From an uncultured Bacteroidales bacterium (GTDB lineage: Bacteria; Bacteroidota; Bacteroidia; Bacteroidales; Muribaculaceae): a stretch of DNA of 64,000 nt. The notes under the pieces were generated by a model. That model was not told the DNA's origin. It saw only the letters and a program-made list of their open reading frames with translations, and searched no databases. The stretch is from the NCBI GenBank assembly GCA_958418815.1, contig CATZGB010000008.1:1-64000 (forward strand), in the 5' to 3' direction. Positions 1 to 8,236 of the stretch are shown here, piece by piece. Numbering within the stretch: the first letter of the stretch is position 1; the number at the start of each line of letters is the position of its first letter. A program made the translations under genes and the position numbers.

Positions 1-39
1 AATTGAATTTCAATAATTTCAAAGAACTCTTATGATTTT

Positions 40-53
40 TTAGTGGACACTAA
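40..53. other. short perfect palindrome
   Basis: Two 6-base arms (TTAGTG and CACTAA) flank a 2-base centre in the otherwise featureless first 130 bases of the window. No coding frame is visible here. It could be an operator or chance; nothing ties it to a gene. Confidence 0.2.
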
Positions 54-134
54 TGGATTTCTTTTAATAACAGCAGCATACCATATCCCGAGGCATTTTC
101 ATTCACCCGCGATTAGGTGGCATTAACCATTTTG

Positions 135-176
135 CGCGCGACAAATCAAAGCGTTAAACCATTGATTTGTCGCGCG
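135..176. terminator. strong hairpin upstream of the siderophore-type operon
   Basis: A perfect inverted repeat has 15-base arms (CGCGCGACAAATCAA and its complement) around a 12-base loop. There is no T-tract on the plus side. It lies about 50 bases before the promoter of the TonB receptor gene. It may end transcription from a gene left of the window, or be a dispersed palindromic repeat. Confidence 0.45.
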
Positions 177-228
177 TTGTCATACGCAATACCCACTTAA
201 AGGTATTTTACAAGTGTTAAATAATGCC

Positions 229-236
229 GACCTTTG
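229..236 (+). promoter_or_regulatory. Bacteroidetes-type -7 box for the XusA-like operon
   Basis: GACCTTTG is one base away from the Bacteroidetes -7 consensus TAnnTTTG. It would place the transcript start near base 241 and leave a leader of about 16 bases before the ATG of the receptor. I see no clear -33 TTTG and no convincing Fur-type box. Confidence 0.5.
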
Positions 237-256
237 CAGTGTAAAAACAAGAGAAA

Positions 257-2638
257 ATGACAGATTGTAAAAGGCTTTGTTTATTACTGGCTGTTATGGT
301 GTCGGTAATTTTTGTTTCGATAGCTCAAGGCGACACATCCGGTATGATTTCCGGCAAAGTGTTGTCGGCAGACGGCGACGCGGTGGATTATGCCACTGTA
401 TTCCTGAAAGGGACAAGCTACTCAAGCTCTGCCAACGAAAAAGGCCTCTATCATATAAAAGCTCCTGCCGGCCGATACACGATCGTGTTTTCATGCGTCG
501 GGTATGAGAAAACAGAGAAGAGTGTGGAGATAAAGAAAGGAGACCGTGTCAAACTGAACGTCAAACTGAAGCCATCCACACAACTTGGGGAAGTAATAGT
601 TGTCGGCAACCAGATCAGCAAGGTGAAAAACTCGGCATTCAATGCCACCGCTGTCAACACACAGGAGCTTGTCAACACCACCAAGACACTCGGCGATGCT
701 TTGGCCAAGGCGCCAGGAATGAAAATACGCGAGAGTGGCGGCGTGGGATCAGACATGGCCGTCACAATGGATGGCTTCAGCGGGAAACATGTGAAAGTGT
801 TTATCGACGGCGTGCCCCAAGAGGGTGTCGGCAGTTCTTTCGGGCTCAACAACATCCCAGTGAATTTCGCCGACCGCATAGAGGTATATCGAGGTGTCGT
901 GCCCGTGGGGTTCGGGGCCGACGCCATCGGCGGAGTCATCAACATCGTCACACCCCGACGTCAGAGGAAATGGTTTGTCGACGCGTCATACTCCTTCGGC
1001 TCATTCAACACGCATAAATCATATGTCAATTTCGGCCAGACATTGCGCAATGGCTTCAAATACGAGGTGAATCTGTTTCAGAACTACTCCGACAACAACT
1101 ACTGGATTGACTCCCCGGTGGAAGACTTCGCCACAGGAGCCATCAACAGGAAGAATAAAGAGCATGTGCGCCGCTTCAATGACACATACCATAACGAGGC
1201 GGTGCTGGCAAAGGTGGGGTTTGTCAACAAATCCTGGGCAGACAGACTGCTGCTGGGATTCAACTACTCCCATATGTACAAAGAGATACAGACCGGTGTG
1301 CGCCAGGAAATCGTCTACGGACAGAAGCACCGTCACGGTCACTCCCTGATGCCATCAATCGAGTATGCCAAACGCAACCTGCTGGTGAAAGGGCTGGATT
1401 TGTCGTTCAATGCCAATTACAACCGCGACTACACCACCAATGTCGACACCGCTTCCGTGAAATATAACTGGCGAGGAGAGACAGATCGGCTGAATGCACC
1501 CGGAGAGCAGTCGTATCAGCTGTCACAGTCAATCAACAACAACTGGTCGGCCACATTCACCGCCAATTACAGGCTGAGCGAGAACCATCTTTTCACAATC
1601 AACGATGTGTTCAACTCATTCAACCGGTCGAATGAAGACCTGCGTTATGACCCGCCATCGAAAGATGAGTTCTCCAAAGTGACAAGCAAGAACATCGTCG
1701 GACTGTCATACCGCTATATGCCCAACACAAAATTCAATTTCTCTGTGTTCGGGAAACAGTATCACATTCATGCCAGCGGTCCGATTGCGACATCATCCGC
1801 CCAAGATGTTTATCAGCTCTCTTCACGCTCGATTGACCATTTCGGTTACGGGGCTGCCGGCACATGGTTCATGCCTCTTGGGTTCCAGCTAAAGGCATCA
1901 TATGAGAAAGCTTACCGCCTGCCGACAATCGAAGAGATGTTTGGCGATGAAGACCTCGAGATGGGCGACATCTCGCTGAAACCAGAGGCAAGCCACAATG
2001 TGAACCTAAACCTGAGTTACAACGCCGCCTTCGGGAGCAACATCGTGTATGTGGAGGGAGGCTTCATCTATCGTGACACCCACGACTACATACAACGCAA
2101 CATCCTTGCCCTCAGCGGCGGAAAATCTGCTGCCACCTATGTCAACTATGGCCGGGTCGACACCAAGGGATTCAACATCTCGGCCCGTTACAGCTACTCC
2201 CGATGGGTCAGCCTGGGCGGAAATTTCTCGCTGATGAATGTAAGGGACAATATGCCGACCGCCCAGGGAAGCACAGTCGCGAATATCGCTTACAAAGAGC
2301 GTGTGCCCAACCTGCCATATCTCTTCGCTGACTCCGATGTCAACTTCTACTGGCACGGTCTTGGAGGAAAAGGGAATGTGCTGACAGTGACTTACGACAA
2401 CCAGTACACCCATAGTTTCACATATTACTCAGCCAACATCGGTTCGCGCAACGACGACTACACAGTGCCAGACCAGTTCGCCCACAACCTGATGGTGTCT
2501 TACGGCATCAGGAATGGCAGATACAACCTCTCTCTCGAGTGCCGCAACTTCACAAACGCGGCCTTATATGACAACTTCAGCCTCCAGAAGGCTGGCCGGG
2601 CTTTCTACGGTAAAATTAGAATATATTTCGGCAACTGA
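257..2638 (+). CDS. TonB-dependent outer membrane receptor, XusA-like
   Basis: This 793-residue protein is a TonB-gated transporter. A signal peptide covers about the first 25 residues. A carboxypeptidase-regulatory-like domain (about 30-105) follows, then a plug domain (about 110-235, with the VVVGNQ and IEVYRGVVPVGFGADAIGGVINI segments typical of plugs) and a 22-strand-type barrel ending in a terminal aromatic-polar motif (IRIYFGN). The next two genes encode a DUF4374 lipoprotein and a PepSY membrane protein. That is the order of the Bacteroides thetaiotaomicron XusABC xenosiderophore uptake system, so an Fe-siderophore ligand is the best inference. The ligand itself cannot be read from sequence. 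Confidence 0.85.
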   Translation: MTDCKRLCLLLAVMVSVIFVSIAQGDTSGMISGKVLSADGDAVDYATVFLKGTSYSSSANEKGLYHIKAPAGRYTIVFSCVGYEKTEKSVEIKKGDRVKLNVKLKPSTQLGEVIVVGNQISKVKNSAFNATAVNTQELVNTTKTLGDALAKAPGMKIRESGGVGSDMAVTMDGFSGKHVKVFIDGVPQEGVGSSFGLNNIPVNFADRIEVYRGVVPVGFGADAIGGVINIVTPRRQRKWFVDASYSFGSFNTHKSYVNFGQTLRNGFKYEVNLFQNYSDNNYWIDSPVEDFATGAINRKNKEHVRRFNDTYHNEAVLAKVGFVNKSWADRLLLGFNYSHMYKEIQTGVRQEIVYGQKHRHGHSLMPSIEYAKRNLLVKGLDLSFNANYNRDYTTNVDTASVKYNWRGETDRLNAPGEQSYQLSQSINNNWSATFTANYRLSENHLFTINDVFNSFNRSNEDLRYDPPSKDEFSKVTSKNIVGLSYRYMPNTKFNFSVFGKQYHIHASGPIATSSAQDVYQLSSRSIDHFGYGAAGTWFMPLGFQLKASYEKAYRLPTIEEMFGDEDLEMGDISLKPEASHNVNLNLSYNAAFGSNIVYVEGGFIYRDTHDYIQRNILALSGGKSAATYVNYGRVDTKGFNISARYSYSRWVSLGGNFSLMNVRDNMPTAQGSTVANIAYKERVPNLPYLFADSDVNFYWHGLGGKGNVLTVTYDNQYTHSFTYYSANIGSRNDDYTVPDQFAHNLMVSYGIRNGRYNLSLECRNFTNAALYDNFSLQKAGRAFYGKIRIYFGN

Positions 2639-2687
2639 CACCGGTTTGTCTTTGGAGAGAAAACAACAAACTCAACTGATAATATTT

Positions 2688-4085
2688 ATGACAATGAAAA
2701 AATCAATGTGGCGAATCATGGCTGCCGCCGTGATTCCGGCAGTGACGCTGACCTCCTGCACGAATGACGAGCCTAATGGAGAGAACACAGGAGACGGGAG
2801 CGGCAAATTCGTGTTTGCCACGACAGTACAAGGATCTTCCCAGACCTCATATGTGCTGCTCACCGGAGATTCCCTGGACGAGGGGGCTCTGTCAACCATC
2901 AATAACGGACTCACAAACGAGGGTGCCACACAGTGGGTGTTTTACAAAGATTACTTGTATGGCCTGACCTACAACCAGGGAAATGCCGGCACTACCCGCA
3001 GCTATATTCTCGGCAATGACGGCCAGATGCGTCCACGCAACACGGAATACCGTATCGACCGATTCTCTTCTTACGGCACATACAACAACGACATAATCAC
3101 CATGTCGACCGGAGAAGGCCCCGAGGAGTTCGCTGATGCCCAAGGTCACCGCCCGATGACCCTCCTCGTAACATACCTTGATGTCATCAACGAGTCTAAG
3201 CGTACCAACAACACGGCCACCGGCTTGTACAGCATGGAGAACTTCCTTGGCAATGGTGAATATGTAACCCTCGCCGGTGCCGAGCAAAGCGGCTCCCGCC
3301 TGTATTGCGGCGCCATCCCGATGGGCCTCAGCCCCTATGGCTCAGCATATGAAAATGGCAAATGGATTCGCGAGGGCTACGAAGGCCTCGTACACACAAG
3401 CTCCGGAGGTTCTGGCGCAGGTTCATACCAGGCGGGCGAACTGGTCGGCACACAGTGGCCCGACGAATGCTGGGTGGCGATATACGACAATGAAAGCCTG
3501 ACTGAACCCAAGCTTGCCAAGACCGAACGCATCAGCACACCTTGCGGGCGTTACCGCTCTCAGTATTACCAGACCGTGTGGGCAGCTGAGAACGGCGACA
3601 TATATGTGTTCTCCGCAAGCTATTCACTGACAATGTCAGATCCCAAACAGCGCACCTCTCTTCCCGCCGGAGTTTGCCGCATTCCCGCCGGTTCCACGGA
3701 GTTTGACGATTATTACTGCAACATCGAGGAACAGTCGACCGGAGGCAACCGCTCGTTCATGCGTTGCTGGCCTGCCGGTGGAGACTGCTTCCTGATGGTG
3801 ATGTATGACCGTCCTCTCACGGAAAGCAACCCCACAGCCACTGAATTGGCCATCTTTGACGCATCGGCCAAGAAGCTCACATATGTCACAGGCCTTCCTG
3901 CAAATGTGTCATCAGTAGGCAAGACGGTTTATCATAAGGATGGCGTGGTCTACATAGCAGTCAATGTCGCCAATGAGTATCCGGCGATATACGCGATAAC
4001 GACCTCCGACGCGAAAGCCACCAAAGGTGTGACCATTGAAGCTACCGACATCACCGGATTCGGTTATCTGACTCCCAAGCAATAA
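2688..4085 (+). CDS. DUF4374 surface lipoprotein, XusB-like siderophore-binding protein
   Basis: The chosen start gives a short lipoprotein signal peptide with lipobox LTSC and the lipidated cysteine at residue 24; an ATG two codons later is equally possible. Acidic residues just after the cysteine (TNDEP) resemble the export signal that sends Bacteroidetes lipoproteins to the cell surface. The rest (about 440 residues) has the repeated beta-strand pattern of a DUF4374 propeller. In B. thetaiotaomicron the DUF4374 protein XusB binds catecholate siderophores outside the cell. The gene starts 49 bases after the receptor, so the two are probably co-transcribed. The longer frame opening inside the receptor is rejected because it lacks a signal peptide. 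Confidence 0.8.
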   Translation: MTMKKSMWRIMAAAVIPAVTLTSCTNDEPNGENTGDGSGKFVFATTVQGSSQTSYVLLTGDSLDEGALSTINNGLTNEGATQWVFYKDYLYGLTYNQGNAGTTRSYILGNDGQMRPRNTEYRIDRFSSYGTYNNDIITMSTGEGPEEFADAQGHRPMTLLVTYLDVINESKRTNNTATGLYSMENFLGNGEYVTLAGAEQSGSRLYCGAIPMGLSPYGSAYENGKWIREGYEGLVHTSSGGSGAGSYQAGELVGTQWPDECWVAIYDNESLTEPKLAKTERISTPCGRYRSQYYQTVWAAENGDIYVFSASYSLTMSDPKQRTSLPAGVCRIPAGSTEFDDYYCNIEEQSTGGNRSFMRCWPAGGDCFLMVMYDRPLTESNPTATELAIFDASAKKLTYVTGLPANVSSVGKTVYHKDGVVYIAVNVANEYPAIYAITTSDAKATKGVTIEATDITGFGYLTPKQ

Positions 4086-4117
4086 ACTATATTAATCAAA
4101 TCACGATATCGACTTAT

Positions 4118-4188
4118 AAACCACAGAGACACACCAGGCAGTTTAACCACACTATGTGAGGACGCGCCATGGCGCGTCTCTGCGGTTT
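4118..4188. repeat. composite palindromic element
   Basis: An 18-base perfect palindrome (GACGCGCCATGGCGCGTC, 4161-4178) sits inside outer arms AAACCACAGAGAC (4118-4130) and GTCTCTGCGGTTT (4176-4188), which pair with one mismatch. Only one of the two structures can form fully. It lies between the XusB-like and XusC-like genes and could lower downstream expression or be a dispersed extragenic palindrome. Confidence 0.55.
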
Positions 4189-4220
4189 GTAAGCAGTCAA
4201 TCAATAACAGCTAACAGCTT

Positions 4221-5480
4221 ATGAAATTTTTCCGAAAAATCCACCTTTGGCTGTCTGTCCCGTTTGGAATCATCATCACGCTCGTGTGTTTCTCGGGCGC
4301 GATGCTGATTTTCGAGCCTGAAGTCACCAGGGCCATCAAGAGCGATGTCTATTATGTCTCTGAAGCGGATGGCCAGCCATTGCCCATCGGCGAGCTGATG
4401 GAGACGGTTAAAGCTACATTGCCCGACAGCGTCTCAATCACCGGCGTGACAGTTTTCGCAGACAAGACCCGCACCTATCAGGTGAGCCTCTCCGCACCCC
4501 GGCGCGCGTCGCTCTTCGTAGACCAGTATTCCGGTGAGATAACCGGTCGTTACGAGCGTATTGGGTTCTTCTCAACCATGTTCAAATTGCATCGCTGGCT
4601 GCTTGACAGCGCTAACCCTCACGGCGACGGATTGAAAGTCGGCAAACTGCTTGTCGGCATCTCCACCCTTGTGTTTGTCATCGCCCTTATTTCCGGGGTT
4701 GTGATATGGTGGCCGCGTGCCCGCAAAAAGCTCGGCCGCAGTCTGTCTATCCCGTTCAACAAAGGATGGAAGGGATTTTTCAAAGGCCTGCATGTGGCTG
4801 GAGGTATGTACGCCCTGCTGTTCGTGCTGGCTATGTCCCTGACAGGTCTCACCTGGTCATTTGACTGGTACCGGACAGGTTTCTATGCCGTGTGTGGAGT
4901 TGAGCACACTCCCCGCAATGCCGGGCAGGCCAAGCCTAAAGGAGAGGAGAAAGAGAGAGGCGGCCGACATGGCAATGACGGCAACCGCCAAAGAGGAGAA
5001 GCCAAGGAGGGCGGTCATCGAGAAGGCCGACGTGGGGAAGGAGACTTCCATAGAGAAGGAGGCTTCCATGGCGAAGGCAAGGGTGAAGGCAGGCGATCCG
5101 GCGGACGCCGCCACTCGGAGTTCGGACGCTGGCAGCAAGTTTATGAGACTCTCAAACTGCAGAATCCCGACGCGCCCCAGATAACAATCGGGTCTGAGAC
5201 AGCGACTGTGAACCTCGGAGTTTCCGGCAATGGCAGAGCATCTGACCGGTATGAGTTCAACCGTCGTTCGGGCGAGGTTTCCCTGACCACCAAATACGCT
5301 GACGCCAATGAAGCCGACAAATTGCGTGGCTGGATTTACTCGATCCACACAGGCAGCCTTGGTGGCATGTTCACCCGTATACTGTGGCTGCTGGGAGCAT
5401 TGCTCGGGGCCACCCTCCCGCTGACAGGTTATTATATCTGGATAAAGCATCTTCGCAAAAAGAAAGAACACACTCACTGA
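4221..5480 (+). CDS. PepSY-domain inner membrane protein, XusC-like
   Basis: A 419-residue PepSY-associated membrane protein with transmembrane segments near residues 10-30, 145-165, 190-215 and 385-405 and a conserved HRWLL motif after the first periplasmic part. Proteins of this type are thought to reduce or release iron from siderophores at the inner membrane. Its place after the TonB receptor and DUF4374 lipoprotein supports a XusC-like role. Residues about 234-298 form a low-complexity loop rich in His, Gly, Arg and Glu, sited in the second periplasmic region. Family members usually lack so long a loop; it may bind metal. The gene follows a 135-base gap containing a palindrome. Confidence 0.75.
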   Translation: MKFFRKIHLWLSVPFGIIITLVCFSGAMLIFEPEVTRAIKSDVYYVSEADGQPLPIGELMETVKATLPDSVSITGVTVFADKTRTYQVSLSAPRRASLFVDQYSGEITGRYERIGFFSTMFKLHRWLLDSANPHGDGLKVGKLLVGISTLVFVIALISGVVIWWPRARKKLGRSLSIPFNKGWKGFFKGLHVAGGMYALLFVLAMSLTGLTWSFDWYRTGFYAVCGVEHTPRNAGQAKPKGEEKERGGRHGNDGNRQRGEAKEGGHREGRRGEGDFHREGGFHGEGKGEGRRSGGRRHSEFGRWQQVYETLKLQNPDAPQITIGSETATVNLGVSGNGRASDRYEFNRRSGEVSLTTKYADANEADKLRGWIYSIHTGSLGGMFTRILWLLGALLGATLPLTGYYIWIKHLRKKKEHTH

Positions 5481-5493
5481 CAACCACACAAGT

Positions 5494-5555
5494 GGTAATG
5501 CCATTCACCAGGGTGACCGATGATTTTACCGGCCATCCTGGTGAATGGCATTACC
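5494..5555. terminator. long perfect hairpin after the XusC-like gene
   Basis: Two 19-base arms (GGTAATGCCATTCACCAGG and its exact complement) flank a 24-base loop. It follows the operon's last stop codon by 13 bases and precedes the MFS gene. There is no T-tract, so termination is plausible but a palindromic repeat or mRNA 3' stabiliser is also possible. Confidence 0.55.
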
Positions 5556-5606
5556 CTGTGATGTGATATTCATGCATTACTAATATTTTTTTTCAGGTTA
5601 CGTTTT

Positions 5607-6863
5607 ATGAACCACAACTGTATGGCAGAAACCGCTAAATTCAGTCGGGGATACTATGTGTTCCTCATTGTGTTTTTAGGAATGTTGTCGGCTTTCGGCC
5701 CCTTTGTGACCGATATGTACCTGCCGACACTCCCCTCCATGGCTGAGATATTCTCGACCACACCGTCTCTTGTGCAGATGGGACTCGCGACAAGTATGCT
5801 CGGGCTCGCGGTCGGGCAGATTTTCTTTGGCCCGCTCAGCGACAAATATGGCCGTCGCCGCATATTGCTGGCGGCAATGATCCTGTTCGCGGTGTCGACC
5901 GTGGTCAGCATCTACTCCCCCACTATTGAGTTTTTCAATGTGTGCCGTTTCGTGCAAGGACTCGGAGGGGCCGGAGGCATAGTGCTTTCCCGCTCAATAT
6001 CCACCGATTGCTATTCTGGCCGTGAGCTGGCAAAGACAATGGCCATCATCGGCGCGGTCAATGGCATCGCGCCTGTGACCGCCCCTGTGATTGGAGGTCT
6101 CGTGTCTGAGGCAGTAGGCTGGCAGGGTATATTCTGGATATTGTTTGCCCTGGGTGTTTTGTTGATTGGCATGTGTATGGCCTTCAGCGAGTCATTGCCT
6201 CGCGAACGCAGACACAAGGGTTCTATCGCGAGCCTTATGTTGGCATTCCCAGGGCTGCTGCGTCAGAAATACTTCCTTGTCTATGTTATGATGTTCGCGT
6301 TTGCCAACGGAGTTTTGTTCGCATACATCTCATCGGCGGCATTCATCATTCAGAATCACTTCGGTTTTTCCGAACTGATTTTCGCTGTCATTTTCGGCAT
6401 AAACGCGCTCGGCATCGGCATTGGGTCGGCCTTGTCTCTGAAATTCAAGCGAATGTCTTCAGCAGCCATCTTCGGAGCCACAGGAATATCGGTGATGGCG
6501 ATACTGCAGCTGATATGCAACTCCCTGTCAGGACAATTCATAGTCTTTGAGATACTGATGTTCCTGATTCTGATTTTCACCGGATATATTTTCACCGCCG
6601 CGACCACACTTGCTATGGATGAGGGTCGCGACCACATAGGCGCGGCTTCAGCCATCTTCGGAGCAACCGGATTCCTGTTTGGTGGCATAGTGTCACCGCT
6701 GGTAGGCATCGGAGACATCATGACGACCACATTGACCATAATCGCCATATGCTCATTGTCATCGCTGGTGTTCGCGTTGATTTCCTACAAGAGGAAATCA
6801 GCCGCCCCTGAGGCGGCCGGCCCTGCTGATGCTGAAGACACCGGCAACCAACGCCAGAGCTAA
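5607..6863 (+). CDS. MFS drug transporter, Bcr/CflA subfamily
   Basis: A 418-residue, 12-helix major facilitator protein, presumably a drug/proton antiporter of the inner membrane. The first helix has the FVTDMYLPTLPSM signature of Bcr/CflA pumps. Motif A (GPLSDKYGRRR) lies at about residues 75-85. Fit to the family is full length; a second ATG five codons in is a possible start. The 3' end overlaps the convergent downstream transporter gene by 66 bases, so the two C-terminal tails are coded on opposite strands of the same DNA. The substrate is unknown. Confidence 0.88.
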   Translation: MNHNCMAETAKFSRGYYVFLIVFLGMLSAFGPFVTDMYLPTLPSMAEIFSTTPSLVQMGLATSMLGLAVGQIFFGPLSDKYGRRRILLAAMILFAVSTVVSIYSPTIEFFNVCRFVQGLGGAGGIVLSRSISTDCYSGRELAKTMAIIGAVNGIAPVTAPVIGGLVSEAVGWQGIFWILFALGVLLIGMCMAFSESLPRERRHKGSIASLMLAFPGLLRQKYFLVYVMMFAFANGVLFAYISSAAFIIQNHFGFSELIFAVIFGINALGIGIGSALSLKFKRMSSAAIFGATGISVMAILQLICNSLSGQFIVFEILMFLILIFTGYIFTAATTLAMDEGRDHIGAASAIFGATGFLFGGIVSPLVGIGDIMTTTLTIIAICSLSSLVFALISYKRKSAAPEAAGPADAEDTGNQRQS

Positions 6864-8162
6864 CGCGAGACACAGACATACATCCACAGATTTCATTGGC
6901 GCAGCTATTGTCGCGAAGACCACCGTGACGATAGTTGCGCCAAGTGTTTGTCCGACAAGACGGGCTGTGCTTTGCATGCCTCCGGCGCCTCCGGTACGGC
7001 TTACCGGTGTGGCGATGACCATAACGATATTGTTGGGGGTCTGGAACATGCCGAATCCCAGGCCGCACACTGCCATTCGCCACGCGACATCCCACTCCGA
7101 CACAGGCCCCGAAAGAGTCAATATCAAGATTAAGCCCACAGCATAAACCGCCATGCCTGCGGCAGCCGTCAGTCCCGGATTGTGTCTTTCCACAAACCTG
7201 GCAGCCAGAGGCGAGACCACCATCGTAGCCAAAGGCCACGGGGTCATCAGCAAACCTGTTGTTATCTCCGCAAAGCCATAACTGTTGAGAAACAAAAACG
7301 GAAGAGAGATCATCGCGAGGTTCTGGGCGATGAATGAACAGACAGATGTCGCTATGCTCAATGAATAAAGCCTTATACCGAACAAGTCAACCGGCAACAT
7401 CGGAGATTTGCGGCCAAATTGCCGTCTCACATAGAATACAGCCGTCATCCCCCCGACACACAAAAGGCAGATATTGGTCAGCAAATCCCCTTTTCTCGCG
7501 AAACTACCAAGAGCATAGAATATCAGGCCGAAGACAATCATATTCTCAATTCCACTCACCCAGTCGAATCCGCGTTTATCGTTTCTGGCAGGATTAGCCG
7601 GGAGCAATTTTTTCCCGAGAATGAAGGCTGTGACACCAAAAGGGATGTTTATCAGGAAGAGCCAATGCCAGGAGGCGAAAGAGAGTATCACACCCGCTAT
7701 TGTCGGGCCTGCCGCAGTGGCGATGGCAATCACCATCGCGTTCAATGCGAGTCCTCGGCCAAGGATTTCCCGAGGATAGATAAGGCGGGTAAGAGCAATG
7801 TTCACGCTCATCACACATGCGGCACCGACTCCTTGGAGGGCCCGGGCCACAAGGATCATAGTGAAACCCTGGGAGGCGGCGCATAGGGCGGATGAGGCGG
7901 TGAACACCACTACCCCTGCAAGGAAATTCCGCCGATAGCTAAAGAGGTCGCCAACTGATGACAGGGGCAACAACAGCATCGTTATGGCCAGCTGATATAT
8001 GGTGACAATCCAGACAGTCTCGGAATTAGATATGCCAAACCCGTCGGCAAGCACCGGCAGCGCCACATTGACCAGAGTGACATCAAGCACCGTCATTACA
8101 AGCACCATCAGTATAGCTATCACCGCAGCGTAGTTTCTTATGGAAAATCTGACATCAGACAT
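6798..8162 (-). CDS. MFS multidrug transporter, DHA2 (EmrB/QacA-type)
   Basis: A 454-residue inner membrane efflux protein. The first helix carries the DVTLVNVALPVL motif that marks drug:H+ antiporter family 2. The segment SVGDLFSYRRNFLAG is the motif A loop, and GVGAACVMSVNIALTRLIYP is the antiporter region of helix 5. The C-terminal tail is overlapped by the convergent Bcr/CflA-type gene. No HlyD or TolC partner is directly linked, although a separate tripartite system lies 1.5 kb away. Substrate unknown. Confidence 0.88.
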   Translation of the reverse strand: MSDVRFSIRNYAAVIAILMVLVMTVLDVTLVNVALPVLADGFGISNSETVWIVTIYQLAITMLLLPLSSVGDLFSYRRNFLAGVVVFTASSALCAASQGFTMILVARALQGVGAACVMSVNIALTRLIYPREILGRGLALNAMVIAIATAAGPTIAGVILSFASWHWLFLINIPFGVTAFILGKKLLPANPARNDKRGFDWVSGIENMIVFGLIFYALGSFARKGDLLTNICLLCVGGMTAVFYVRRQFGRKSPMLPVDLFGIRLYSLSIATSVCSFIAQNLAMISLPFLFLNSYGFAEITTGLLMTPWPLATMVVSPLAARFVERHNPGLTAAAGMAVYAVGLILILTLSGPVSEWDVAWRMAVCGLGFGMFQTPNNIVMVIATPVSRTGGAGGMQSTARLVGQTLGATIVTVVFATIAAPMKSVDVCLCLALALALVAGVFSISRAGRLRGG

Positions 8163-8183
8163 ATGGCAGCATCTTTAAAATAA

Positions 8184-8207
8184 AGAGGGTGAATGACTTC
8201 ACCCTCT
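8184..8207 (-). terminator. intrinsic terminator of the esterase gene
   Basis: A 10-base perfect stem (AGAGGGTGAA / TTCACCCTCT) with a 4-base loop. On the minus strand it is followed by TTTATTTTAAA, as expected for a rho-independent terminator of the gene ending 30 bases away. Confidence 0.75.
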
Positions 8208-8236
8208 CTACTTGGAATAATCCTGTTTTAACTGTA

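Noticed and set aside
2514..2687. start of the DUF4374 lipoprotein inside the receptor gene
   Set aside because: No signal peptide would result; the start at 2688 gives a standard lipoprotein signal.
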